A stretch of DNA of 63,144 bases, taken from assembly GCA_009861545.1 (NCBI GenBank), contig VXME01000077.1, forward strand, positions 1 to 63,144. Direction: 5' to 3'. Source of the DNA: Acidobacteriota bacterium. GTDB taxonomy: Bacteria; Acidobacteriota; Vicinamibacteria; Vicinamibacterales; UBA8438. The notes below the pieces were generated by a model that saw nothing but the letters and a program-made list of their open reading frames with translations, made no database searches and had not been told where the DNA came from. Below, piece after piece: positions 1 to 7,928 of this stretch (position 1 is the first letter of the stretch; each line of letters starts with the position of its first letter). A program made the position numbers and the translations under genes.

Positions 1-2
1 CG

Positions 3-686
3 CTGGTGAACTGGATCTGGTTCGGGTTCGCGCTGCTGGCGTTCGGGACCGGGATTGCGCTGCTGCCGGAGAGCCGCTTCGCGTTCCTCGCCAGCCGGGC
101 GCCCGGCTCGGAGGTCGGCGCGACGTCGGGGGTGACGACCACGATGCTGGTCCTGGCCCTGGCTGTGCCGGGGCTGGCGGGGCCTGTGCACGCTCAGGTC
201 GGCGCCCCGCCGGAGTCGTACGCCGCCACCACGCCGCTGGAGGCCGACCTGCAGCGGCGGCTCGTCTGCACCTGCGGCGATTGTCCCCACTACACGTTGG
301 CCGACTGTCGCTGTTCGTCGCCTCCCCGCTACGTCCGAGGGTCGGACGGTTCGCAGCAACTCGTGGCCGCGGGCGCGGAGTTCATGCGAGGCCAGCTTCG
401 CGAGCAGATCGAGGCTGGCCGCGGCGAGCGCGAGATCCTGGACTACTTCGTCGCCGCGTACGGCAGCCAGGAGCCGCTCGGCGCGCCGCTCGACGAGGGT
501 TTCAACCGCATGGCCTGGCTCTTCCCCTATCTCGTGGGCTTCGGGTGCCTGGTGGCCGTAGGCGGTGTTGCGGTCCGCTGGTCGCGGCGCGGCGGGGCCA
601 CGGATGGCAAGGCGGCGCCGGCCCCCGAGCCGATCGACGCCGAGCTCGACGCCCGACTGGATGATGAGCTCCGGAACCTCGACTGA
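3..686 (+). CDS. CcmF-CcmH fusion, C-terminal part (left end cut by window)
   Basis: The frame is open at the left edge. The first ~25 residues (NWIWFGFALLAFGTGIALLP) look like the last membrane segment of the cytochrome c heme lyase subunit CcmF. The same frame then continues into a CcmH/CycL-type domain. A hydrophobic stretch at about residues 47-62 ends in HAQ and resembles a CcmH signal peptide, so an internal ATG start at 144 is possible. Further on come a cysteine cluster LVCTCGDCPHY in place of the usual LRC-x2-C, a helical region, and a last transmembrane segment near 518-585. In the family, CcmH reduces or holds the apocytochrome CXXCH thiols for heme attachment in the periplasm. The fusion is seen directly; whether one polypeptide or two are made is not known. 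Confidence 0.75.
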   Translation: MVNWIWFGFALLAFGTGIALLPESRFAFLASRAPGSEVGATSGVTTTMLVLALAVPGLAGPVHAQVGAPPESYAATTPLEADLQRRLVCTCGDCPHYTLADCRCSSPPRYVRGSDGSQQLVAAGAEFMRGQLREQIEAGRGEREILDYFVAAYGSQEPLGAPLDEGFNRMAWLFPYLVGFGCLVAVGGVAVRWSRRGGATDGKAAPAPEPIDAELDARLDDELRNLD

Positions 687-1245
687 CGCCGCGCCGGCGA
701 CTTTCCGCCCCTGGCACTTTTTCGTACTGGCCGGCCTGGCCGGCGCGACGGTCGCAGTGGTCACCGTGCGCCCGAGCGGTCTCGCGCCCTTGGTGCTGGT
801 GGTGCTGGCCGCGTGGGCCGGTGCTTACGTCGGCTACGCGATCTATCGCATGGTCGTGCCGCTGCTGACGCGCGACTTCGCCGAGCGCGTCGAGATGGTG
901 GGCGGCCGAACGCGGGCGGCCCTCGACCGCGAGAAGACCCTCGTACTGCGTTCCCTCAAGGAGCTGGAGTTCGACCGGGCGATGGGCAAGGTGTCCGACG
1001 CGGACTTCCACGAGATGGGCGGTCGGCTCCGCTTCCGCGCCCGCTCGCTCCTGAAGCAGCTCGACGTGGACGGGGCCAGCTACCGCGACCAGATCGAGCG
1101 TGAGCTGGCCGAGCGGTTGACGGGAGCCGGCGACGCGGGGACGGAAACGAGCGGCGCGCCGGCGACCCTTCTGGTGTGCGTCCACTGCGGCGCAAGCAAC
1201 GACCTCGACGCGAAGTTCTGCAAGGCATGCGGGGCGGCGCTGTAG
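661..1245 (+). CDS. Membrane protein with C-terminal zinc ribbon in ccm cluster
   Basis: This encodes 194 residues if started at ATG 661 (664 is equally possible), overlapping the end of the ccmF-ccmH frame by 26 bp. Two hydrophobic segments lie near the N-terminus (FFVLAGLAGATVAVVTV and LAPLVLVVLAAWAGAYVGYA). A charged, mostly helical middle follows, and the C-terminus has two CxxC pairs (CVHCG and CKACG), a typical zinc-ribbon tail. The position between ccmH and ccmA suggests an accessory role in cytochrome c maturation, but I do not recognise the family beyond the zinc ribbon. An upstream in-frame start at 565 would add a proline/arginine-rich leader that looks non-coding. Confidence 0.7.
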   Translation: MMSSGTSTDAAPATFRPWHFFVLAGLAGATVAVVTVRPSGLAPLVLVVLAAWAGAYVGYAIYRMVVPLLTRDFAERVEMVGGRTRAALDREKTLVLRSLKELEFDRAMGKVSDADFHEMGGRLRFRARSLLKQLDVDGASYRDQIERELAERLTGAGDAGTETSGAPATLLVCVHCGASNDLDAKFCKACGAAL

Positions 1246-1250
1246 GCGTC

Positions 1251-2585
1251 ATGGGAATCGAAGAGGAGACGGAGCGGGTGGGGACGGCGCACCGCGTTGC
1301 GGCCAGGCGCGGCTTCCCTGGAGCCGTTCTTCTCGCCGCCGTGGCGCTTCTGCTGTCCGCGCCGGCGTCGGCGCAGCCGGATCCGCGCCAGATGTCGGGC
1401 ATTCCGCTTCCCGATCCGCAGTTGCCGGCCGGCACGATTACGGTGCGGGTCGTTCGCGGCACCCTGTCCAACAACGTGCCCGATCAGGCGGTGGAGCTGC
1501 GCGAGGGAGACAACGTCGCCACCGCCGTGACGAACGCGGAGGGCCGGGCCGAGTTTCTGACGCTGAATCCCGGGGCGACGGTGGTGGCGGCCACCGAGCT
1601 CGACGGGGTACGCCTGGAGTCGCAGCCCTTTCCCGTGCCGGGGCAGGGAGGCATTCGGCTGATGCTCGTAGGCGGCGCCGACCCGCCGCAGCCGGATGCG
1701 CCGGCCGAGTCCGGCACGGTCAACTTCGGCTCCGACTCGCGGATCGTGATCGAGCTGGGCGAGGAAGTGCTGAACGTCTATTACCTGCTCGACATCGTGA
1801 ACTGGCGCGACGTGCCGATCGAGCCGGACACGCCCATCGCGCTGTCGCTGCCGGTCGGCGCGACGGGCACGACGCTGATGGGCGGCTCGACCCCGCGCGC
1901 GGCCGCGGCGGGAGCGCAGGTGTCGGTGCCGGGTCCGTTCCCGCCGGGCATGACGCCGCTCCGCGTCGGCTTCGTGCTGCCGTACTCCGGCCCCAGCCTG
2001 GCGTTCGAGCAGCCCTTGCCGGCCGCGCTCGAGTCCCTGCTGCTCGTGGTCGAGAAGTGGGGCGACATGGACATCGCGTCGGAGCAGATCGCGCGGCGCG
2101 CCGACGCGAGCCCGGAGGGAGCCGACGGGCGGACCTTCATCTTCGCGGCAGGTCCGCTCGTGGCGGCCGGCGCGGCCGTGTCGCTGGAGATCTCCGGTCT
2201 TCCGCACCACAGCCGATCGCCGGCGATGCTGGCGCTGGGGGTGGCGTTCGTGTTGCTGGCCGCCGGCGCCTGGGGCGCTGCGACGCCGGATCGTTCGGCC
2301 CCGGCCGCCGAACGGCGCCAGCAAATGGAAGCACGCCGGGAGAAGCGTTTCCGCGAGCTCGTGAAGAACGAGCAGCAACATCGTGCGGGCCGGATCGGCG
2401 ATACGAAGTACGCGAACCGGCGCCGTGTCTTGATGGCCGAGCTCGAACGGATCTACGCCGAGCTCGACGACGAGGTCGCGCCGGTCCTGCCGAGCCCGGC
2501 CGCCGCCGGGGCGGGGGTGCCGCCCGTCACCAGCCAGTCGAGCAGCGCCGGCCAGGAGCTTGCGCCGCAGGACGCAACGAAGTGA
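1251..2585 (+). CDS. Secreted/membrane protein with carboxypeptidase-regulatory-like (Ig-like) domain
   Basis: This encodes 444 residues from ATG 1251, 5 bp after the preceding stop. The N-terminus is a signal peptide ending in SAPASAQ. A beta-rich domain follows, with the pattern of a carboxypeptidase-regulatory-like fold (about residues 45-115: QAVELREGDNVATAVTNAEG). A second beta-rich region comes next, then a single membrane helix (MLALGVAFVLLAAGAWGAA) and a charged helical tail of about 100 residues that should be cytoplasmic. This layout fits a periplasmic sensor or scaffold anchored in the inner membrane. It lies within the ccm operon, so a link with cytochrome maturation is likely, but the function is not known. 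Confidence 0.65.
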   Translation: MGIEEETERVGTAHRVAARRGFPGAVLLAAVALLLSAPASAQPDPRQMSGIPLPDPQLPAGTITVRVVRGTLSNNVPDQAVELREGDNVATAVTNAEGRAEFLTLNPGATVVAATELDGVRLESQPFPVPGQGGIRLMLVGGADPPQPDAPAESGTVNFGSDSRIVIELGEEVLNVYYLLDIVNWRDVPIEPDTPIALSLPVGATGTTLMGGSTPRAAAAGAQVSVPGPFPPGMTPLRVGFVLPYSGPSLAFEQPLPAALESLLLVVEKWGDMDIASEQIARRADASPEGADGRTFIFAAGPLVAAGAAVSLEISGLPHHSRSPAMLALGVAFVLLAAGAWGAATPDRSAPAAERRQQMEARREKRFRELVKNEQQHRAGRIGDTKYANRRRVLMAELERIYAELDDEVAPVLPSPAAAGAGVPPVTSQSSSAGQELAPQDATK

Positions 2586-2697
2586 GTTCCGAGGGGCAGG
2601 GTCCTGCGGAGGTGGGGGCCGGGGCCGAGCACGGAGTCTCGCGACGGGTTTGGCGGCGGTAGCCGGCCCCGCTTCGTTTCCCGCGGTTCGCCATCCC

Positions 2698-3450
2698 ATG
2701 CCGACCACGAGTTCGGGCGTCTTCGACTTCGAACGGCTCACGGTCGCCGGCGTCTCGCGCCACTACGGCCGCCAGCGCGCGCTGTCGCGCGTGTCCCTGA
2801 ACATCCGCGGCGGTGAGATCATTGGGCTCCTGGGCCCGAACGGCGCCGGCAAGTCCACGCTGCTCGGGGTGCTCGCCACCCTGATCGCTCCGTCGCGGGG
2901 GCGGGTTCTGTACGGCGAGCTTCCGGCACGCGAGCTGGGGGCGGCGTTGCGCCGCCGCCTGGGCTATCTGTCCCACGAGCTGCAGCTCTATCCGGAGCTG
3001 ACGGCCGGCGAGAATCTGGAGTTCTTCGCCCGGCTCTACGGCGTCGCGCAACCGGCGGATCGCGTGGCGGCGGCGCTCGCGCGGGCGAGACTCACCGAGC
3101 GCGGGGGGGATCGTGTCGGTGGTTTCTCCCGGGGCATGCGGCAGCGTCTGGCTCTGGAGCGGGCGCTGTTGCACGAGCCGCGGCTCGTGCTGCTGGACGA
3201 GCCGTTCACCGGTCTCGACGAGCGGTCGGTCGGCGACTTCGTGGCGCGCCTGCGCGGTCTGCGCGCGGCGGGTCGCATGGTGCTGCTGGCGACACACGAT
3301 CTGGACATCGTCGACGGGCTCCTCGATCGCGCCGTGGTCCTCCGCGCCGGGCGCACGGTACCGCTCGGCGAAGACGGCGGCAGCCTTCGCGAGAGATACC
3401 GGGCCGCCGTCGCCGACGAACGCGCGGGGAGGACGACCTCCGGTGCGTGA
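2698..3450 (+). CDS. ccmA: Heme exporter ABC ATPase CcmA
   Basis: This encodes 250 residues from ATG 2698. The ABC ATPase motifs are all present: Walker A GLLGPNGAGKST, the signature FSRGMRQRLALERAL (an S-R-G-M-x-Q variant), Walker B LVLLDEPFTGLD, and the switch histidine in LLATHDLDI. In system I maturation, CcmA powers release of heme-loaded CcmE from the CcmC-CcmE complex and works with the membrane subunit CcmB, which is encoded immediately downstream with an 8 bp overlap. Earlier in-frame starts exist (2560) but would run into the intergenic region after the previous gene; 2698 matches the usual CcmA length. Confidence 0.88.
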   Translation: MPTTSSGVFDFERLTVAGVSRHYGRQRALSRVSLNIRGGEIIGLLGPNGAGKSTLLGVLATLIAPSRGRVLYGELPARELGAALRRRLGYLSHELQLYPELTAGENLEFFARLYGVAQPADRVAAALARARLTERGGDRVGGFSRGMRQRLALERALLHEPRLVLLDEPFTGLDERSVGDFVARLRGLRAAGRMVLLATHDLDIVDGLLDRAVVLRAGRTVPLGEDGGSLRERYRAAVADERAGRTTSGA

Positions 3451-4126
3451 GGTGCTCCGGATCGCCTGGCTCGTCCTGCGCAAGGACATCCGCGTGGAGT
3501 CCCGCAGCCGCGAGGTCCTGTACACGACCACCTTCTTCGCCGCGTCGTGCGTGCTCGTCTTCTCGTTCGCCTTCGTGCGTTCCGGACGTCCGGTGGAGGG
3601 GGCGGAGTCCGGCATCGTCTGGGTCGCCCTGGCCTACGCGGGCCAGCTTGCCCTGGGGCGCGCGTTCGAACGCGAGCTGCATCACGACGCACTGCGGGGG
3701 CTGCTGCTCGCCCCGGTCGAGCGGGGCGCCATCTTCGCCGGCAAGCTCCTCGGCATCGTGCTGCTGATGGCGCTGGTCGAGGTGGTCGTCGTCTTCTTCG
3801 TGGCGCTGTTCTTCTCGACGCCGTTCTTCGAGCATGCGCTGTTGTTCGTCGGATTGCTCGCGGCGGGCACGATCGGCTTCGCGGGGGTCGGCGCGCTGTT
3901 CGCGGCGATGCTCGCGAGGGCCCAGAGCCGCGCGGTGCTCCTGCCGGTGCTGCTGTATCCGATCACGGTGCCGGTGCTCATCGCCGGCGTCAACGGCACG
4001 CTGGCGCTGATCCAGGCCGATCCGAACCTCGACCTGGCGCGGTTCTGGCTGGCGCTGATCGTCTTCTTCGACGCGGTCTTCCTGACGCTCTCGTTTTGGA
4101 CATTCGAACCGCTCATGACAGAATGA
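3443..4126 (+). CDS. ccmB: Heme exporter membrane subunit CcmB
   Basis: This encodes 227 residues from GTG 3443, overlapping the ccmA stop. It has about six membrane segments. The N-terminal cytoplasmic stretch (LVLRKDIRVESRSREVL) is characteristic of CcmB, as is the family's usual length of about 220 residues. The internal segment ELHHDALRGLLLAPVERGAIFAGK matches the conserved CcmB cytoplasmic region. CcmB is the permease partner of CcmA. The next gene, ccmC, overlaps by 4 bp at ATGA, indicating translational coupling. Confidence 0.88.
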   Translation: MREVLRIAWLVLRKDIRVESRSREVLYTTTFFAASCVLVFSFAFVRSGRPVEGAESGIVWVALAYAGQLALGRAFERELHHDALRGLLLAPVERGAIFAGKLLGIVLLMALVEVVVVFFVALFFSTPFFEHALLFVGLLAAGTIGFAGVGALFAAMLARAQSRAVLLPVLLYPITVPVLIAGVNGTLALIQADPNLDLARFWLALIVFFDAVFLTLSFWTFEPLMTE

Positions 4127-4797
4127 GGCGCATGACGGGACGCTGGTCGATCGGGTGGCTCGCCGTCGCCACCGTGATGTTCGCAGTGGCTCCGCTGCTG
4201 ATCGCGCAGGCGCCCTACGAGGCGACCATGGGCCTGGTGGCCAAGATCGTCTACTTCCACGTGCCGGTCTGGTTCGTGATGTTCCTCGCGATCTTCGTCT
4301 GCGGCATCTCCAGCGGCATCTACCTGTTCAAGGAGCGGCCCGCGGCCGATCGGCTGGCGGTGTCCGCGGCCGAGTTGGCGGTGCTGTTCGGGGCGATGGG
4401 CCTGGCCACCGGCCCGCTCTGGGCGCGGGTTTCCTGGGGCGCCTGGTGGGTCTGGGACGTCCGGCTCACCCTGGCGCTGATCCTGGAGATGACCTTCGTC
4501 GCCTACCTGCTGCTGCGCAAGTACGGCGGGCCCGGCTCCGACAAGCTCTCCGCGGGGCTGGCCCTGTTCGGCATGTTCAACGTGCCCATCGTGTACGTGT
4601 CGGTCAACGTCTGGCGGACCCTCCACCCGCAGACCACGGTCGTGCCGGAGTTTCCGGCGTCGATGGCCGGCCCGTTCTGGTGGTGCGTGGCGGCTTTTCT
4701 CGCGCTGTTCTTCGTCATGCTCGGCGGCCGGCGCCGGCTGGCGGAGCAGGAGGCCGAGCTGGACCGCCTGCGACTGGCGTATGACGACGACTACTGA
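4123..4797 (+). CDS. ccmC: Heme-handling protein CcmC
   Basis: This encodes 224 residues with six predicted membrane helices. The tryptophan-rich heme-binding signature is clear: WGAWWVWDVRLT, the WWxWD-type motif in the periplasmic loop of heme-handling proteins. A histidine in YFHVPVWFVMF corresponds to one conserved axial-ligand histidine, and the second is in WRTLHPQ. CcmC loads heme onto the chaperone CcmE. The start at ATG 4123 overlaps the ccmB stop; ATG 4132 is an alternative. No ccmE is seen in the window, so it probably lies to the left. Confidence 0.9.
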   Translation: MRRMTGRWSIGWLAVATVMFAVAPLLIAQAPYEATMGLVAKIVYFHVPVWFVMFLAIFVCGISSGIYLFKERPAADRLAVSAAELAVLFGAMGLATGPLWARVSWGAWWVWDVRLTLALILEMTFVAYLLLRKYGGPGSDKLSAGLALFGMFNVPIVYVSVNVWRTLHPQTTVVPEFPASMAGPFWWCVAAFLALFFVMLGGRRRLAEQEAELDRLRLAYDDDY

Positions 4798-4809
4798 CCC
4801 CTTCACAGG

Positions 4810-5169
4810 ATGCGACGCGTGCTGGCGATGAACCCCGGAATACCTGGCGTTGGAGGCGCCCGCCGGCGACGCGCGTCGCCGTTGGCGCTCGTATCGGTCC
4901 TTGCGGCGGCGGTCGTGTGCGTCCTGCCTTGTTGGGCCGCGGCCCAGCCGGAGCAGGTGAACGAGTTCGTGCCGATCGACGAATTGCCGGAGGAGGATCG
5001 CCTGCCCGCGGCGCCGTTCCTGATCAGCGCCTACGCGATCGTCTGGATCCTCGCGTTCGGCTACTTCTGGCTCCTGTCGCGGCGGCAGGCCGACGTCGAG
5101 CGCGATCTGGCGGAGCTGGCCCGCCGCCGTCCGGTCCCGGACGACGACGATCCCCTGGAGGCGGCCTGA
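4810..5169 (+). CDS. CcmD-family small membrane protein
   Basis: This encodes 119 residues. A hydrophobic N-terminal segment (LALVSVLAAAVVCVLPCWAAA) looks like a signal peptide. It is followed by an acidic linker, the segment AYAIVWILAFGYFWLLSRR, and a charged tail. A single helix with Y-x4-W near its start and RR after it is the usual pattern of CcmD, which stabilises the CcmABC heme-release complex. The position right after ccmC supports this. The extended N-terminus with a signal peptide is longer than proteobacterial CcmD (about 60 residues). The next gene starts inside the stop codon (TGATG). Confidence 0.7.
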   Translation: MRRVLAMNPGIPGVGGARRRRASPLALVSVLAAAVVCVLPCWAAAQPEQVNEFVPIDELPEEDRLPAAPFLISAYAIVWILAFGYFWLLSRRQADVERDLAELARRRPVPDDDDPLEAA

Positions 5170-5351
5170 TGTTCGACATGACCGCCGGCCACTTCGTCTT
5201 CATTCCGGCGGTGCTGCTGTTCGGGATGGTGATCGGCTGGATCCTCGGATCGCGCGCCGCCGCCGACGCCTACGCGGCCGAGCTGCGCCGCCGCGAAGAG
5301 CGGGAGGCGCGGGCGGCGCGGCGCGCGCAGGTCAAGCCGCGGACGGCGTGA
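5169..5351 (+). CDS. Small single-helix membrane protein at the end of the ccm operon
   Basis: This encodes 60 residues, starting at ATG 5169 within the stop of the ccmD-like gene. It has one membrane helix (FVFIPAVLLFGMVIGWILGS), then an alanine/arginine/glutamate-rich helix that is probably cytoplasmic. The tight overlap and consistent reading frame argue that it is real and co-translated. I do not recognise a family; it may be a second CcmD-like or an assembly factor. Confidence 0.55.
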   Translation: MFDMTAGHFVFIPAVLLFGMVIGWILGSRAAADAYAAELRRREEREARAARRAQVKPRTA

Positions 5352-5384
5352 TCCGCCGTTCGCGCGGCGTGGCCGCAGACGCCT

Positions 5385-5885
5385 TCATTCTCCCAGCCAT
5401 TCCAGAACGCGCTCGACCAGCTCGCCGGCCGGTGCGCGGTCGGCGTCGAGCCGCAGGTGGGCGTGCCGGTAGGCCGACTGCCGCGTCCGGTACAGCGCCT
5501 CCATGGTCGTGCGGTCGGCCGCCAGTGGACGGCGGCCGTCCGGCGGGATCCGATCGACCACGGTCTCGAACGAGACGTCCAGCCAGATGGAAGCCCCGTC
5601 GGCGTTGATGAGTTGCCGATTCGCCGGGTCGGCGAATGTCCCGCCGCCGGTGGCGACCACCGTGTGCCGCATCGGCAGCAGCTCGCGGAGCACCTCGCGC
5701 TCGACCGCGCGAAATCGGGCTTCGCCGTGCGTCGCGAAGATGTCGGCCACCGCGCGGCGCTCGCGCGCCTCTATCCGCGAATCCACGTCCTCCACCCGCC
5801 AGTCGATACGCGCGCCGAGCGCTCGGGCGACGGTCGATTTGCCGGCGGCCATGAAGCCTACGAGAAAGACCTTGTCGGTTCGCAC
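5385..5885 (-). CDS. aroK: Shikimate kinase
   Basis: This encodes 166 residues from GTG 5885. It has the P-loop GFMAAGKST, a DVDSRIE region for shikimate/Mg binding, VVATGGGT (the GGG shikimate motif) and a lid arginine in RRPLAADR. Length is typical. It phosphorylates shikimate at O3 in the chorismate pathway, one step before the product of the neighbouring aroA. The two genes lie on the same strand but are separated by 67 bp, and aroK has its own -10-like hexamer 7 nt before the start codon. Confidence 0.9.
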   Translation of the reverse strand: MRTDKVFLVGFMAAGKSTVARALGARIDWRVEDVDSRIEARERRAVADIFATHGEARFRAVEREVLRELLPMRHTVVATGGGTFADPANRQLINADGASIWLDVSFETVVDRIPPDGRRPLAADRTTMEALYRTRQSAYRHAHLRLDADRAPAGELVERVLEWLGE

Positions 5886-5892
5886 GCGGCGC

Positions 5893-5898
5893 AGTGTA
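5893..5898 (-). promoter_or_regulatory. Putative -10 hexamer TACACT before aroK
   Basis: The hexamer reads TACACT on the minus strand and ends 7 nt before the GTG start at 5885. Transcription would begin at or almost at the start codon, implying a leaderless mRNA. I see no clear -35 element. Confidence 0.45.
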
Positions 5899-5952
5899 GC
5901 AAGGGTGCGGCGGATTGCGCGGGCGCCCCGGCGGCGCGCGGTCCCGCGCCGA

Positions 5953-7260
5953 TCAGGCGCGCAGCGAGTCCAGGGCGCTGAAGAATCCCGGATACGAGAC
6001 GTCCGCCGCGCCGGCGCCGTGGATCACGCTCGGTCCGGCGCCCGCGAGGGCCGCCACCGCGAACGCCATGGCCAGGCGATGGTCGCCGGCCGCGTCCGCC
6101 GCGCCGCCCGGCGGTACGCCCTCGCGCTCGGCGCGGAATCCGTCGGGACGTTCGTCCACCCGCACGCCGATGGCGCGCAGGCCGGCCGCAAGCGCCGTGA
6201 TGCGGTCGCTCTCCTTGTGGCGCAGCTCCGCCGCGCCGCCGACGTCCACGGCGGGGCCGTGCGCGGCGAGGGCGCCGAGGACCGGAAGCTCGTCGATGAG
6301 CGACGGCACCTCCGGCGCCCCGATGACGAGGTTCCGGAGCGATCCCGAGCGGACCCGGACGTCGCCGAGGGGCTCGCCGCCGGAGCTGTCCTCGACGCGC
6401 ACCTCGATAGCGGCGCCGGCGCGCATGAGAACGTCGAGGAACGCGGTGCGTGTCGGGTTCAGCCCGACGGCCTCGATGGTCACGTCCGAGTTCGGCACCA
6501 CGGCGGCCGCCGCCGCCCAGAAAGCGGCCGACGACGGGTCCCCGGGCACTCTGAGGGCCAGCGGCCGGAGCGGAGAGCCGCCGGCGACCGCGACCGCGCC
6601 GTCTCCGGCGTCGACCGGCACCCCGAACGCCTCGAGCGCGCGTTCCGTGTGGTCGCGGGTCGGCGCCGGCTCGCGGACTCGCGTGACTCCCCGGGCATGC
6701 AGGCCGGCCAGCAGCACCGCGCTCTTGACCTGGGCGCTGGCGACGGGCGGCACGTACGTCATGCCGTTCAGGGAGCCGCCGCGAATGCGCAACGGTGGGC
6801 GGCCGCCGTCGGCTTCGACGCGCCCCCCCATCCTCTCCAGCGGCTCGATGATGCGCCGCATCGGCCGGCGCTGCAGGGACCCGTCCCCGGTGAGCACCGC
6901 ATCGAACGGATGCCCGGCGAGGATGCCGGCCAGCAGGCGCATGGTCGTGCCCGAGTTGCCGGCGTCGAGCACGCGCGCCGGGGGAGAGAGACCGCCGAGC
7001 CCGCGGCCCGCGACGCGCAAGGTGGATGTCCCGTCGCTCGTCCCGGTCTCCTCGATCTCGACGCCGAGCTCGCGCAGGCAGCGGAGCGTCGAGCCGCAGT
7101 CCGCGCCCGTCGAGTAGCCGTCTATCGTCGACGTGCCATGCGCCAGCGCCGCCAACAGGGCATAGCGGTGGGATATCGACTTGTCGCCCGGCACCCGCAG
7201 CCGCCCCCGCAGCAGCCGGGCCGGTTCCACGATGACGGAGGGCGACGCCGCGACGCGCAT
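5953..7260 (-). CDS. aroA: 3-phosphoshikimate 1-carboxyvinyltransferase (EPSP synthase)
   Basis: This encodes 435 residues. The N-terminal signature RLRVPGDKSISHRYALLAALA carries the catalytic lysine and the KS-SHR motif. LDAGNSGTTMRLLAG holds the NSGTT motif, VASAQVKSAVLLAGL is the S-Q-x-KSA motif, and DELPVLGALAAHG and RHKESDRI are the expected C-terminal motifs. Length is normal. The enzyme joins shikimate 3-phosphate with phosphoenolpyruvate. It lies upstream of aroK on the same strand. Confidence 0.95.
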   Translation of the reverse strand: MRVAASPSVIVEPARLLRGRLRVPGDKSISHRYALLAALAHGTSTIDGYSTGADCGSTLRCLRELGVEIEETGTSDGTSTLRVAGRGLGGLSPPARVLDAGNSGTTMRLLAGILAGHPFDAVLTGDGSLQRRPMRRIIEPLERMGGRVEADGGRPPLRIRGGSLNGMTYVPPVASAQVKSAVLLAGLHARGVTRVREPAPTRDHTERALEAFGVPVDAGDGAVAVAGGSPLRPLALRVPGDPSSAAFWAAAAAVVPNSDVTIEAVGLNPTRTAFLDVLMRAGAAIEVRVEDSSGGEPLGDVRVRSGSLRNLVIGAPEVPSLIDELPVLGALAAHGPAVDVGGAAELRHKESDRITALAAGLRAIGVRVDERPDGFRAEREGVPPGGAADAAGDHRLAMAFAVAALAGAGPSVIHGAGAADVSYPGFFSALDSLRA

Positions 7261-7268
7261 GCGCGCCC

Positions 7269-7274
7269 ACTATA
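7269..7274 (-). promoter_or_regulatory. Putative -10 hexamer TATAGT before aroA
   Basis: TATAGT on the minus strand ends 8 nt before the aroA ATG at 7260, consistent with a leaderless or near-leaderless transcript. No convincing -35 box is present. Confidence 0.5.
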
Positions 7275-7484
7275 GCGCACGTTTCTTGCTTGCCGGTTGC
7301 ACGCGGTACTACCCGACGTCGACCGGCAGTTCGAACGGAGGGGCAGCCGCTTGGCGTCGAACCCGCTCGTTTCAATGGCACTTCACCGTGAGCGACTATT
7401 GGACGACCTGCCATGCGACCCTCCTTGCCGACGAGCTTGCCCGACCGCGGCCAGCCGGTTATCTTTACGCGTCGACCCCAGCGC

Positions 7485-7928
7485 ATGCCTCCCGCCGGGA
7501 ATCTCATCCGCCTCGACTTTCCGAGCCATCTGGACATGCTGGACGTGGTCCAGGTGTTGACGGATCACGCGGGTCAGGTCGGAGGTCTCGACGAGGAGAC
7601 GATCCACTGGGTCGGCGTGGCGGTTCGCGAATCGGTGATCAACGCGATCAAGCACGGCAACGGTGAGGACCGCAACAAGCGCGTAACCGTCGAGATCCGG
7701 CTCGAGCCCCGGGCGAAGCCGTTGCGCCTGGTCATTCGCGTTCTCGATCAGGGTCCGGGTTTCGACCCGGACGCCGTAGCCGATCCCCTGGCCCCCGAGA
7801 ACCTCCTCAGGTCGAGCGGCCGCGGCATCTTCTTCATGCGCAGCTTCATGGACGACATCAGGCTGCAGCGAATCCCCGAAGGGGGGATGGAGGTGCGCAT
7901 GGTCAAGAAGCTGGGCGCGGCGGAATGA
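7485..7928 (+). CDS. RsbW-type ATP-binding protein (anti-sigma factor/serine kinase family)
   Basis: This encodes 147 residues from ATG 7485. It is a GHKL ATPase domain: the N box is RESVINAIKHGN, the G1 box DQGPGFDP, and the glycine-rich lid SSGRGIFFMRSFMDD. Proteins of this shape bind anti-sigma antagonists or sigma factors, or phosphorylate STAS proteins in partner-switching. No STAS or sigma partner is adjacent. A longer in-frame start at 7413 exists, but a -10-like TATCTT (7460-7465) lies inside that extension, favouring 7485. The stop overlaps the start of the next gene. Confidence 0.8.
   Translation: MPPAGNLIRLDFPSHLDMLDVVQVLTDHAGQVGGLDEETIHWVGVAVRESVINAIKHGNGEDRNKRVTVEIRLEPRAKPLRLVIRVLDQGPGFDPDAVADPLAPENLLRSSGRGIFFMRSFMDDIRLQRIPEGGMEVRMVKKLGAAE

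Noticed and set aside
1080-2741. 553-codon minus-strand frame opposite the Ig-like protein gene
   Set aside because: The plus-strand protein has a signal peptide and ordered domains, while the minus frame is repetitive Arg/Gly/His-rich sequence without motifs.
5503-7275. Long plus-strand open frame opposite aroA and aroK
   Set aside because: Both aro genes on the minus strand carry complete family motifs; the plus frame is arginine/serine/proline-rich and has no motif, as expected for high-GC shadow frames.
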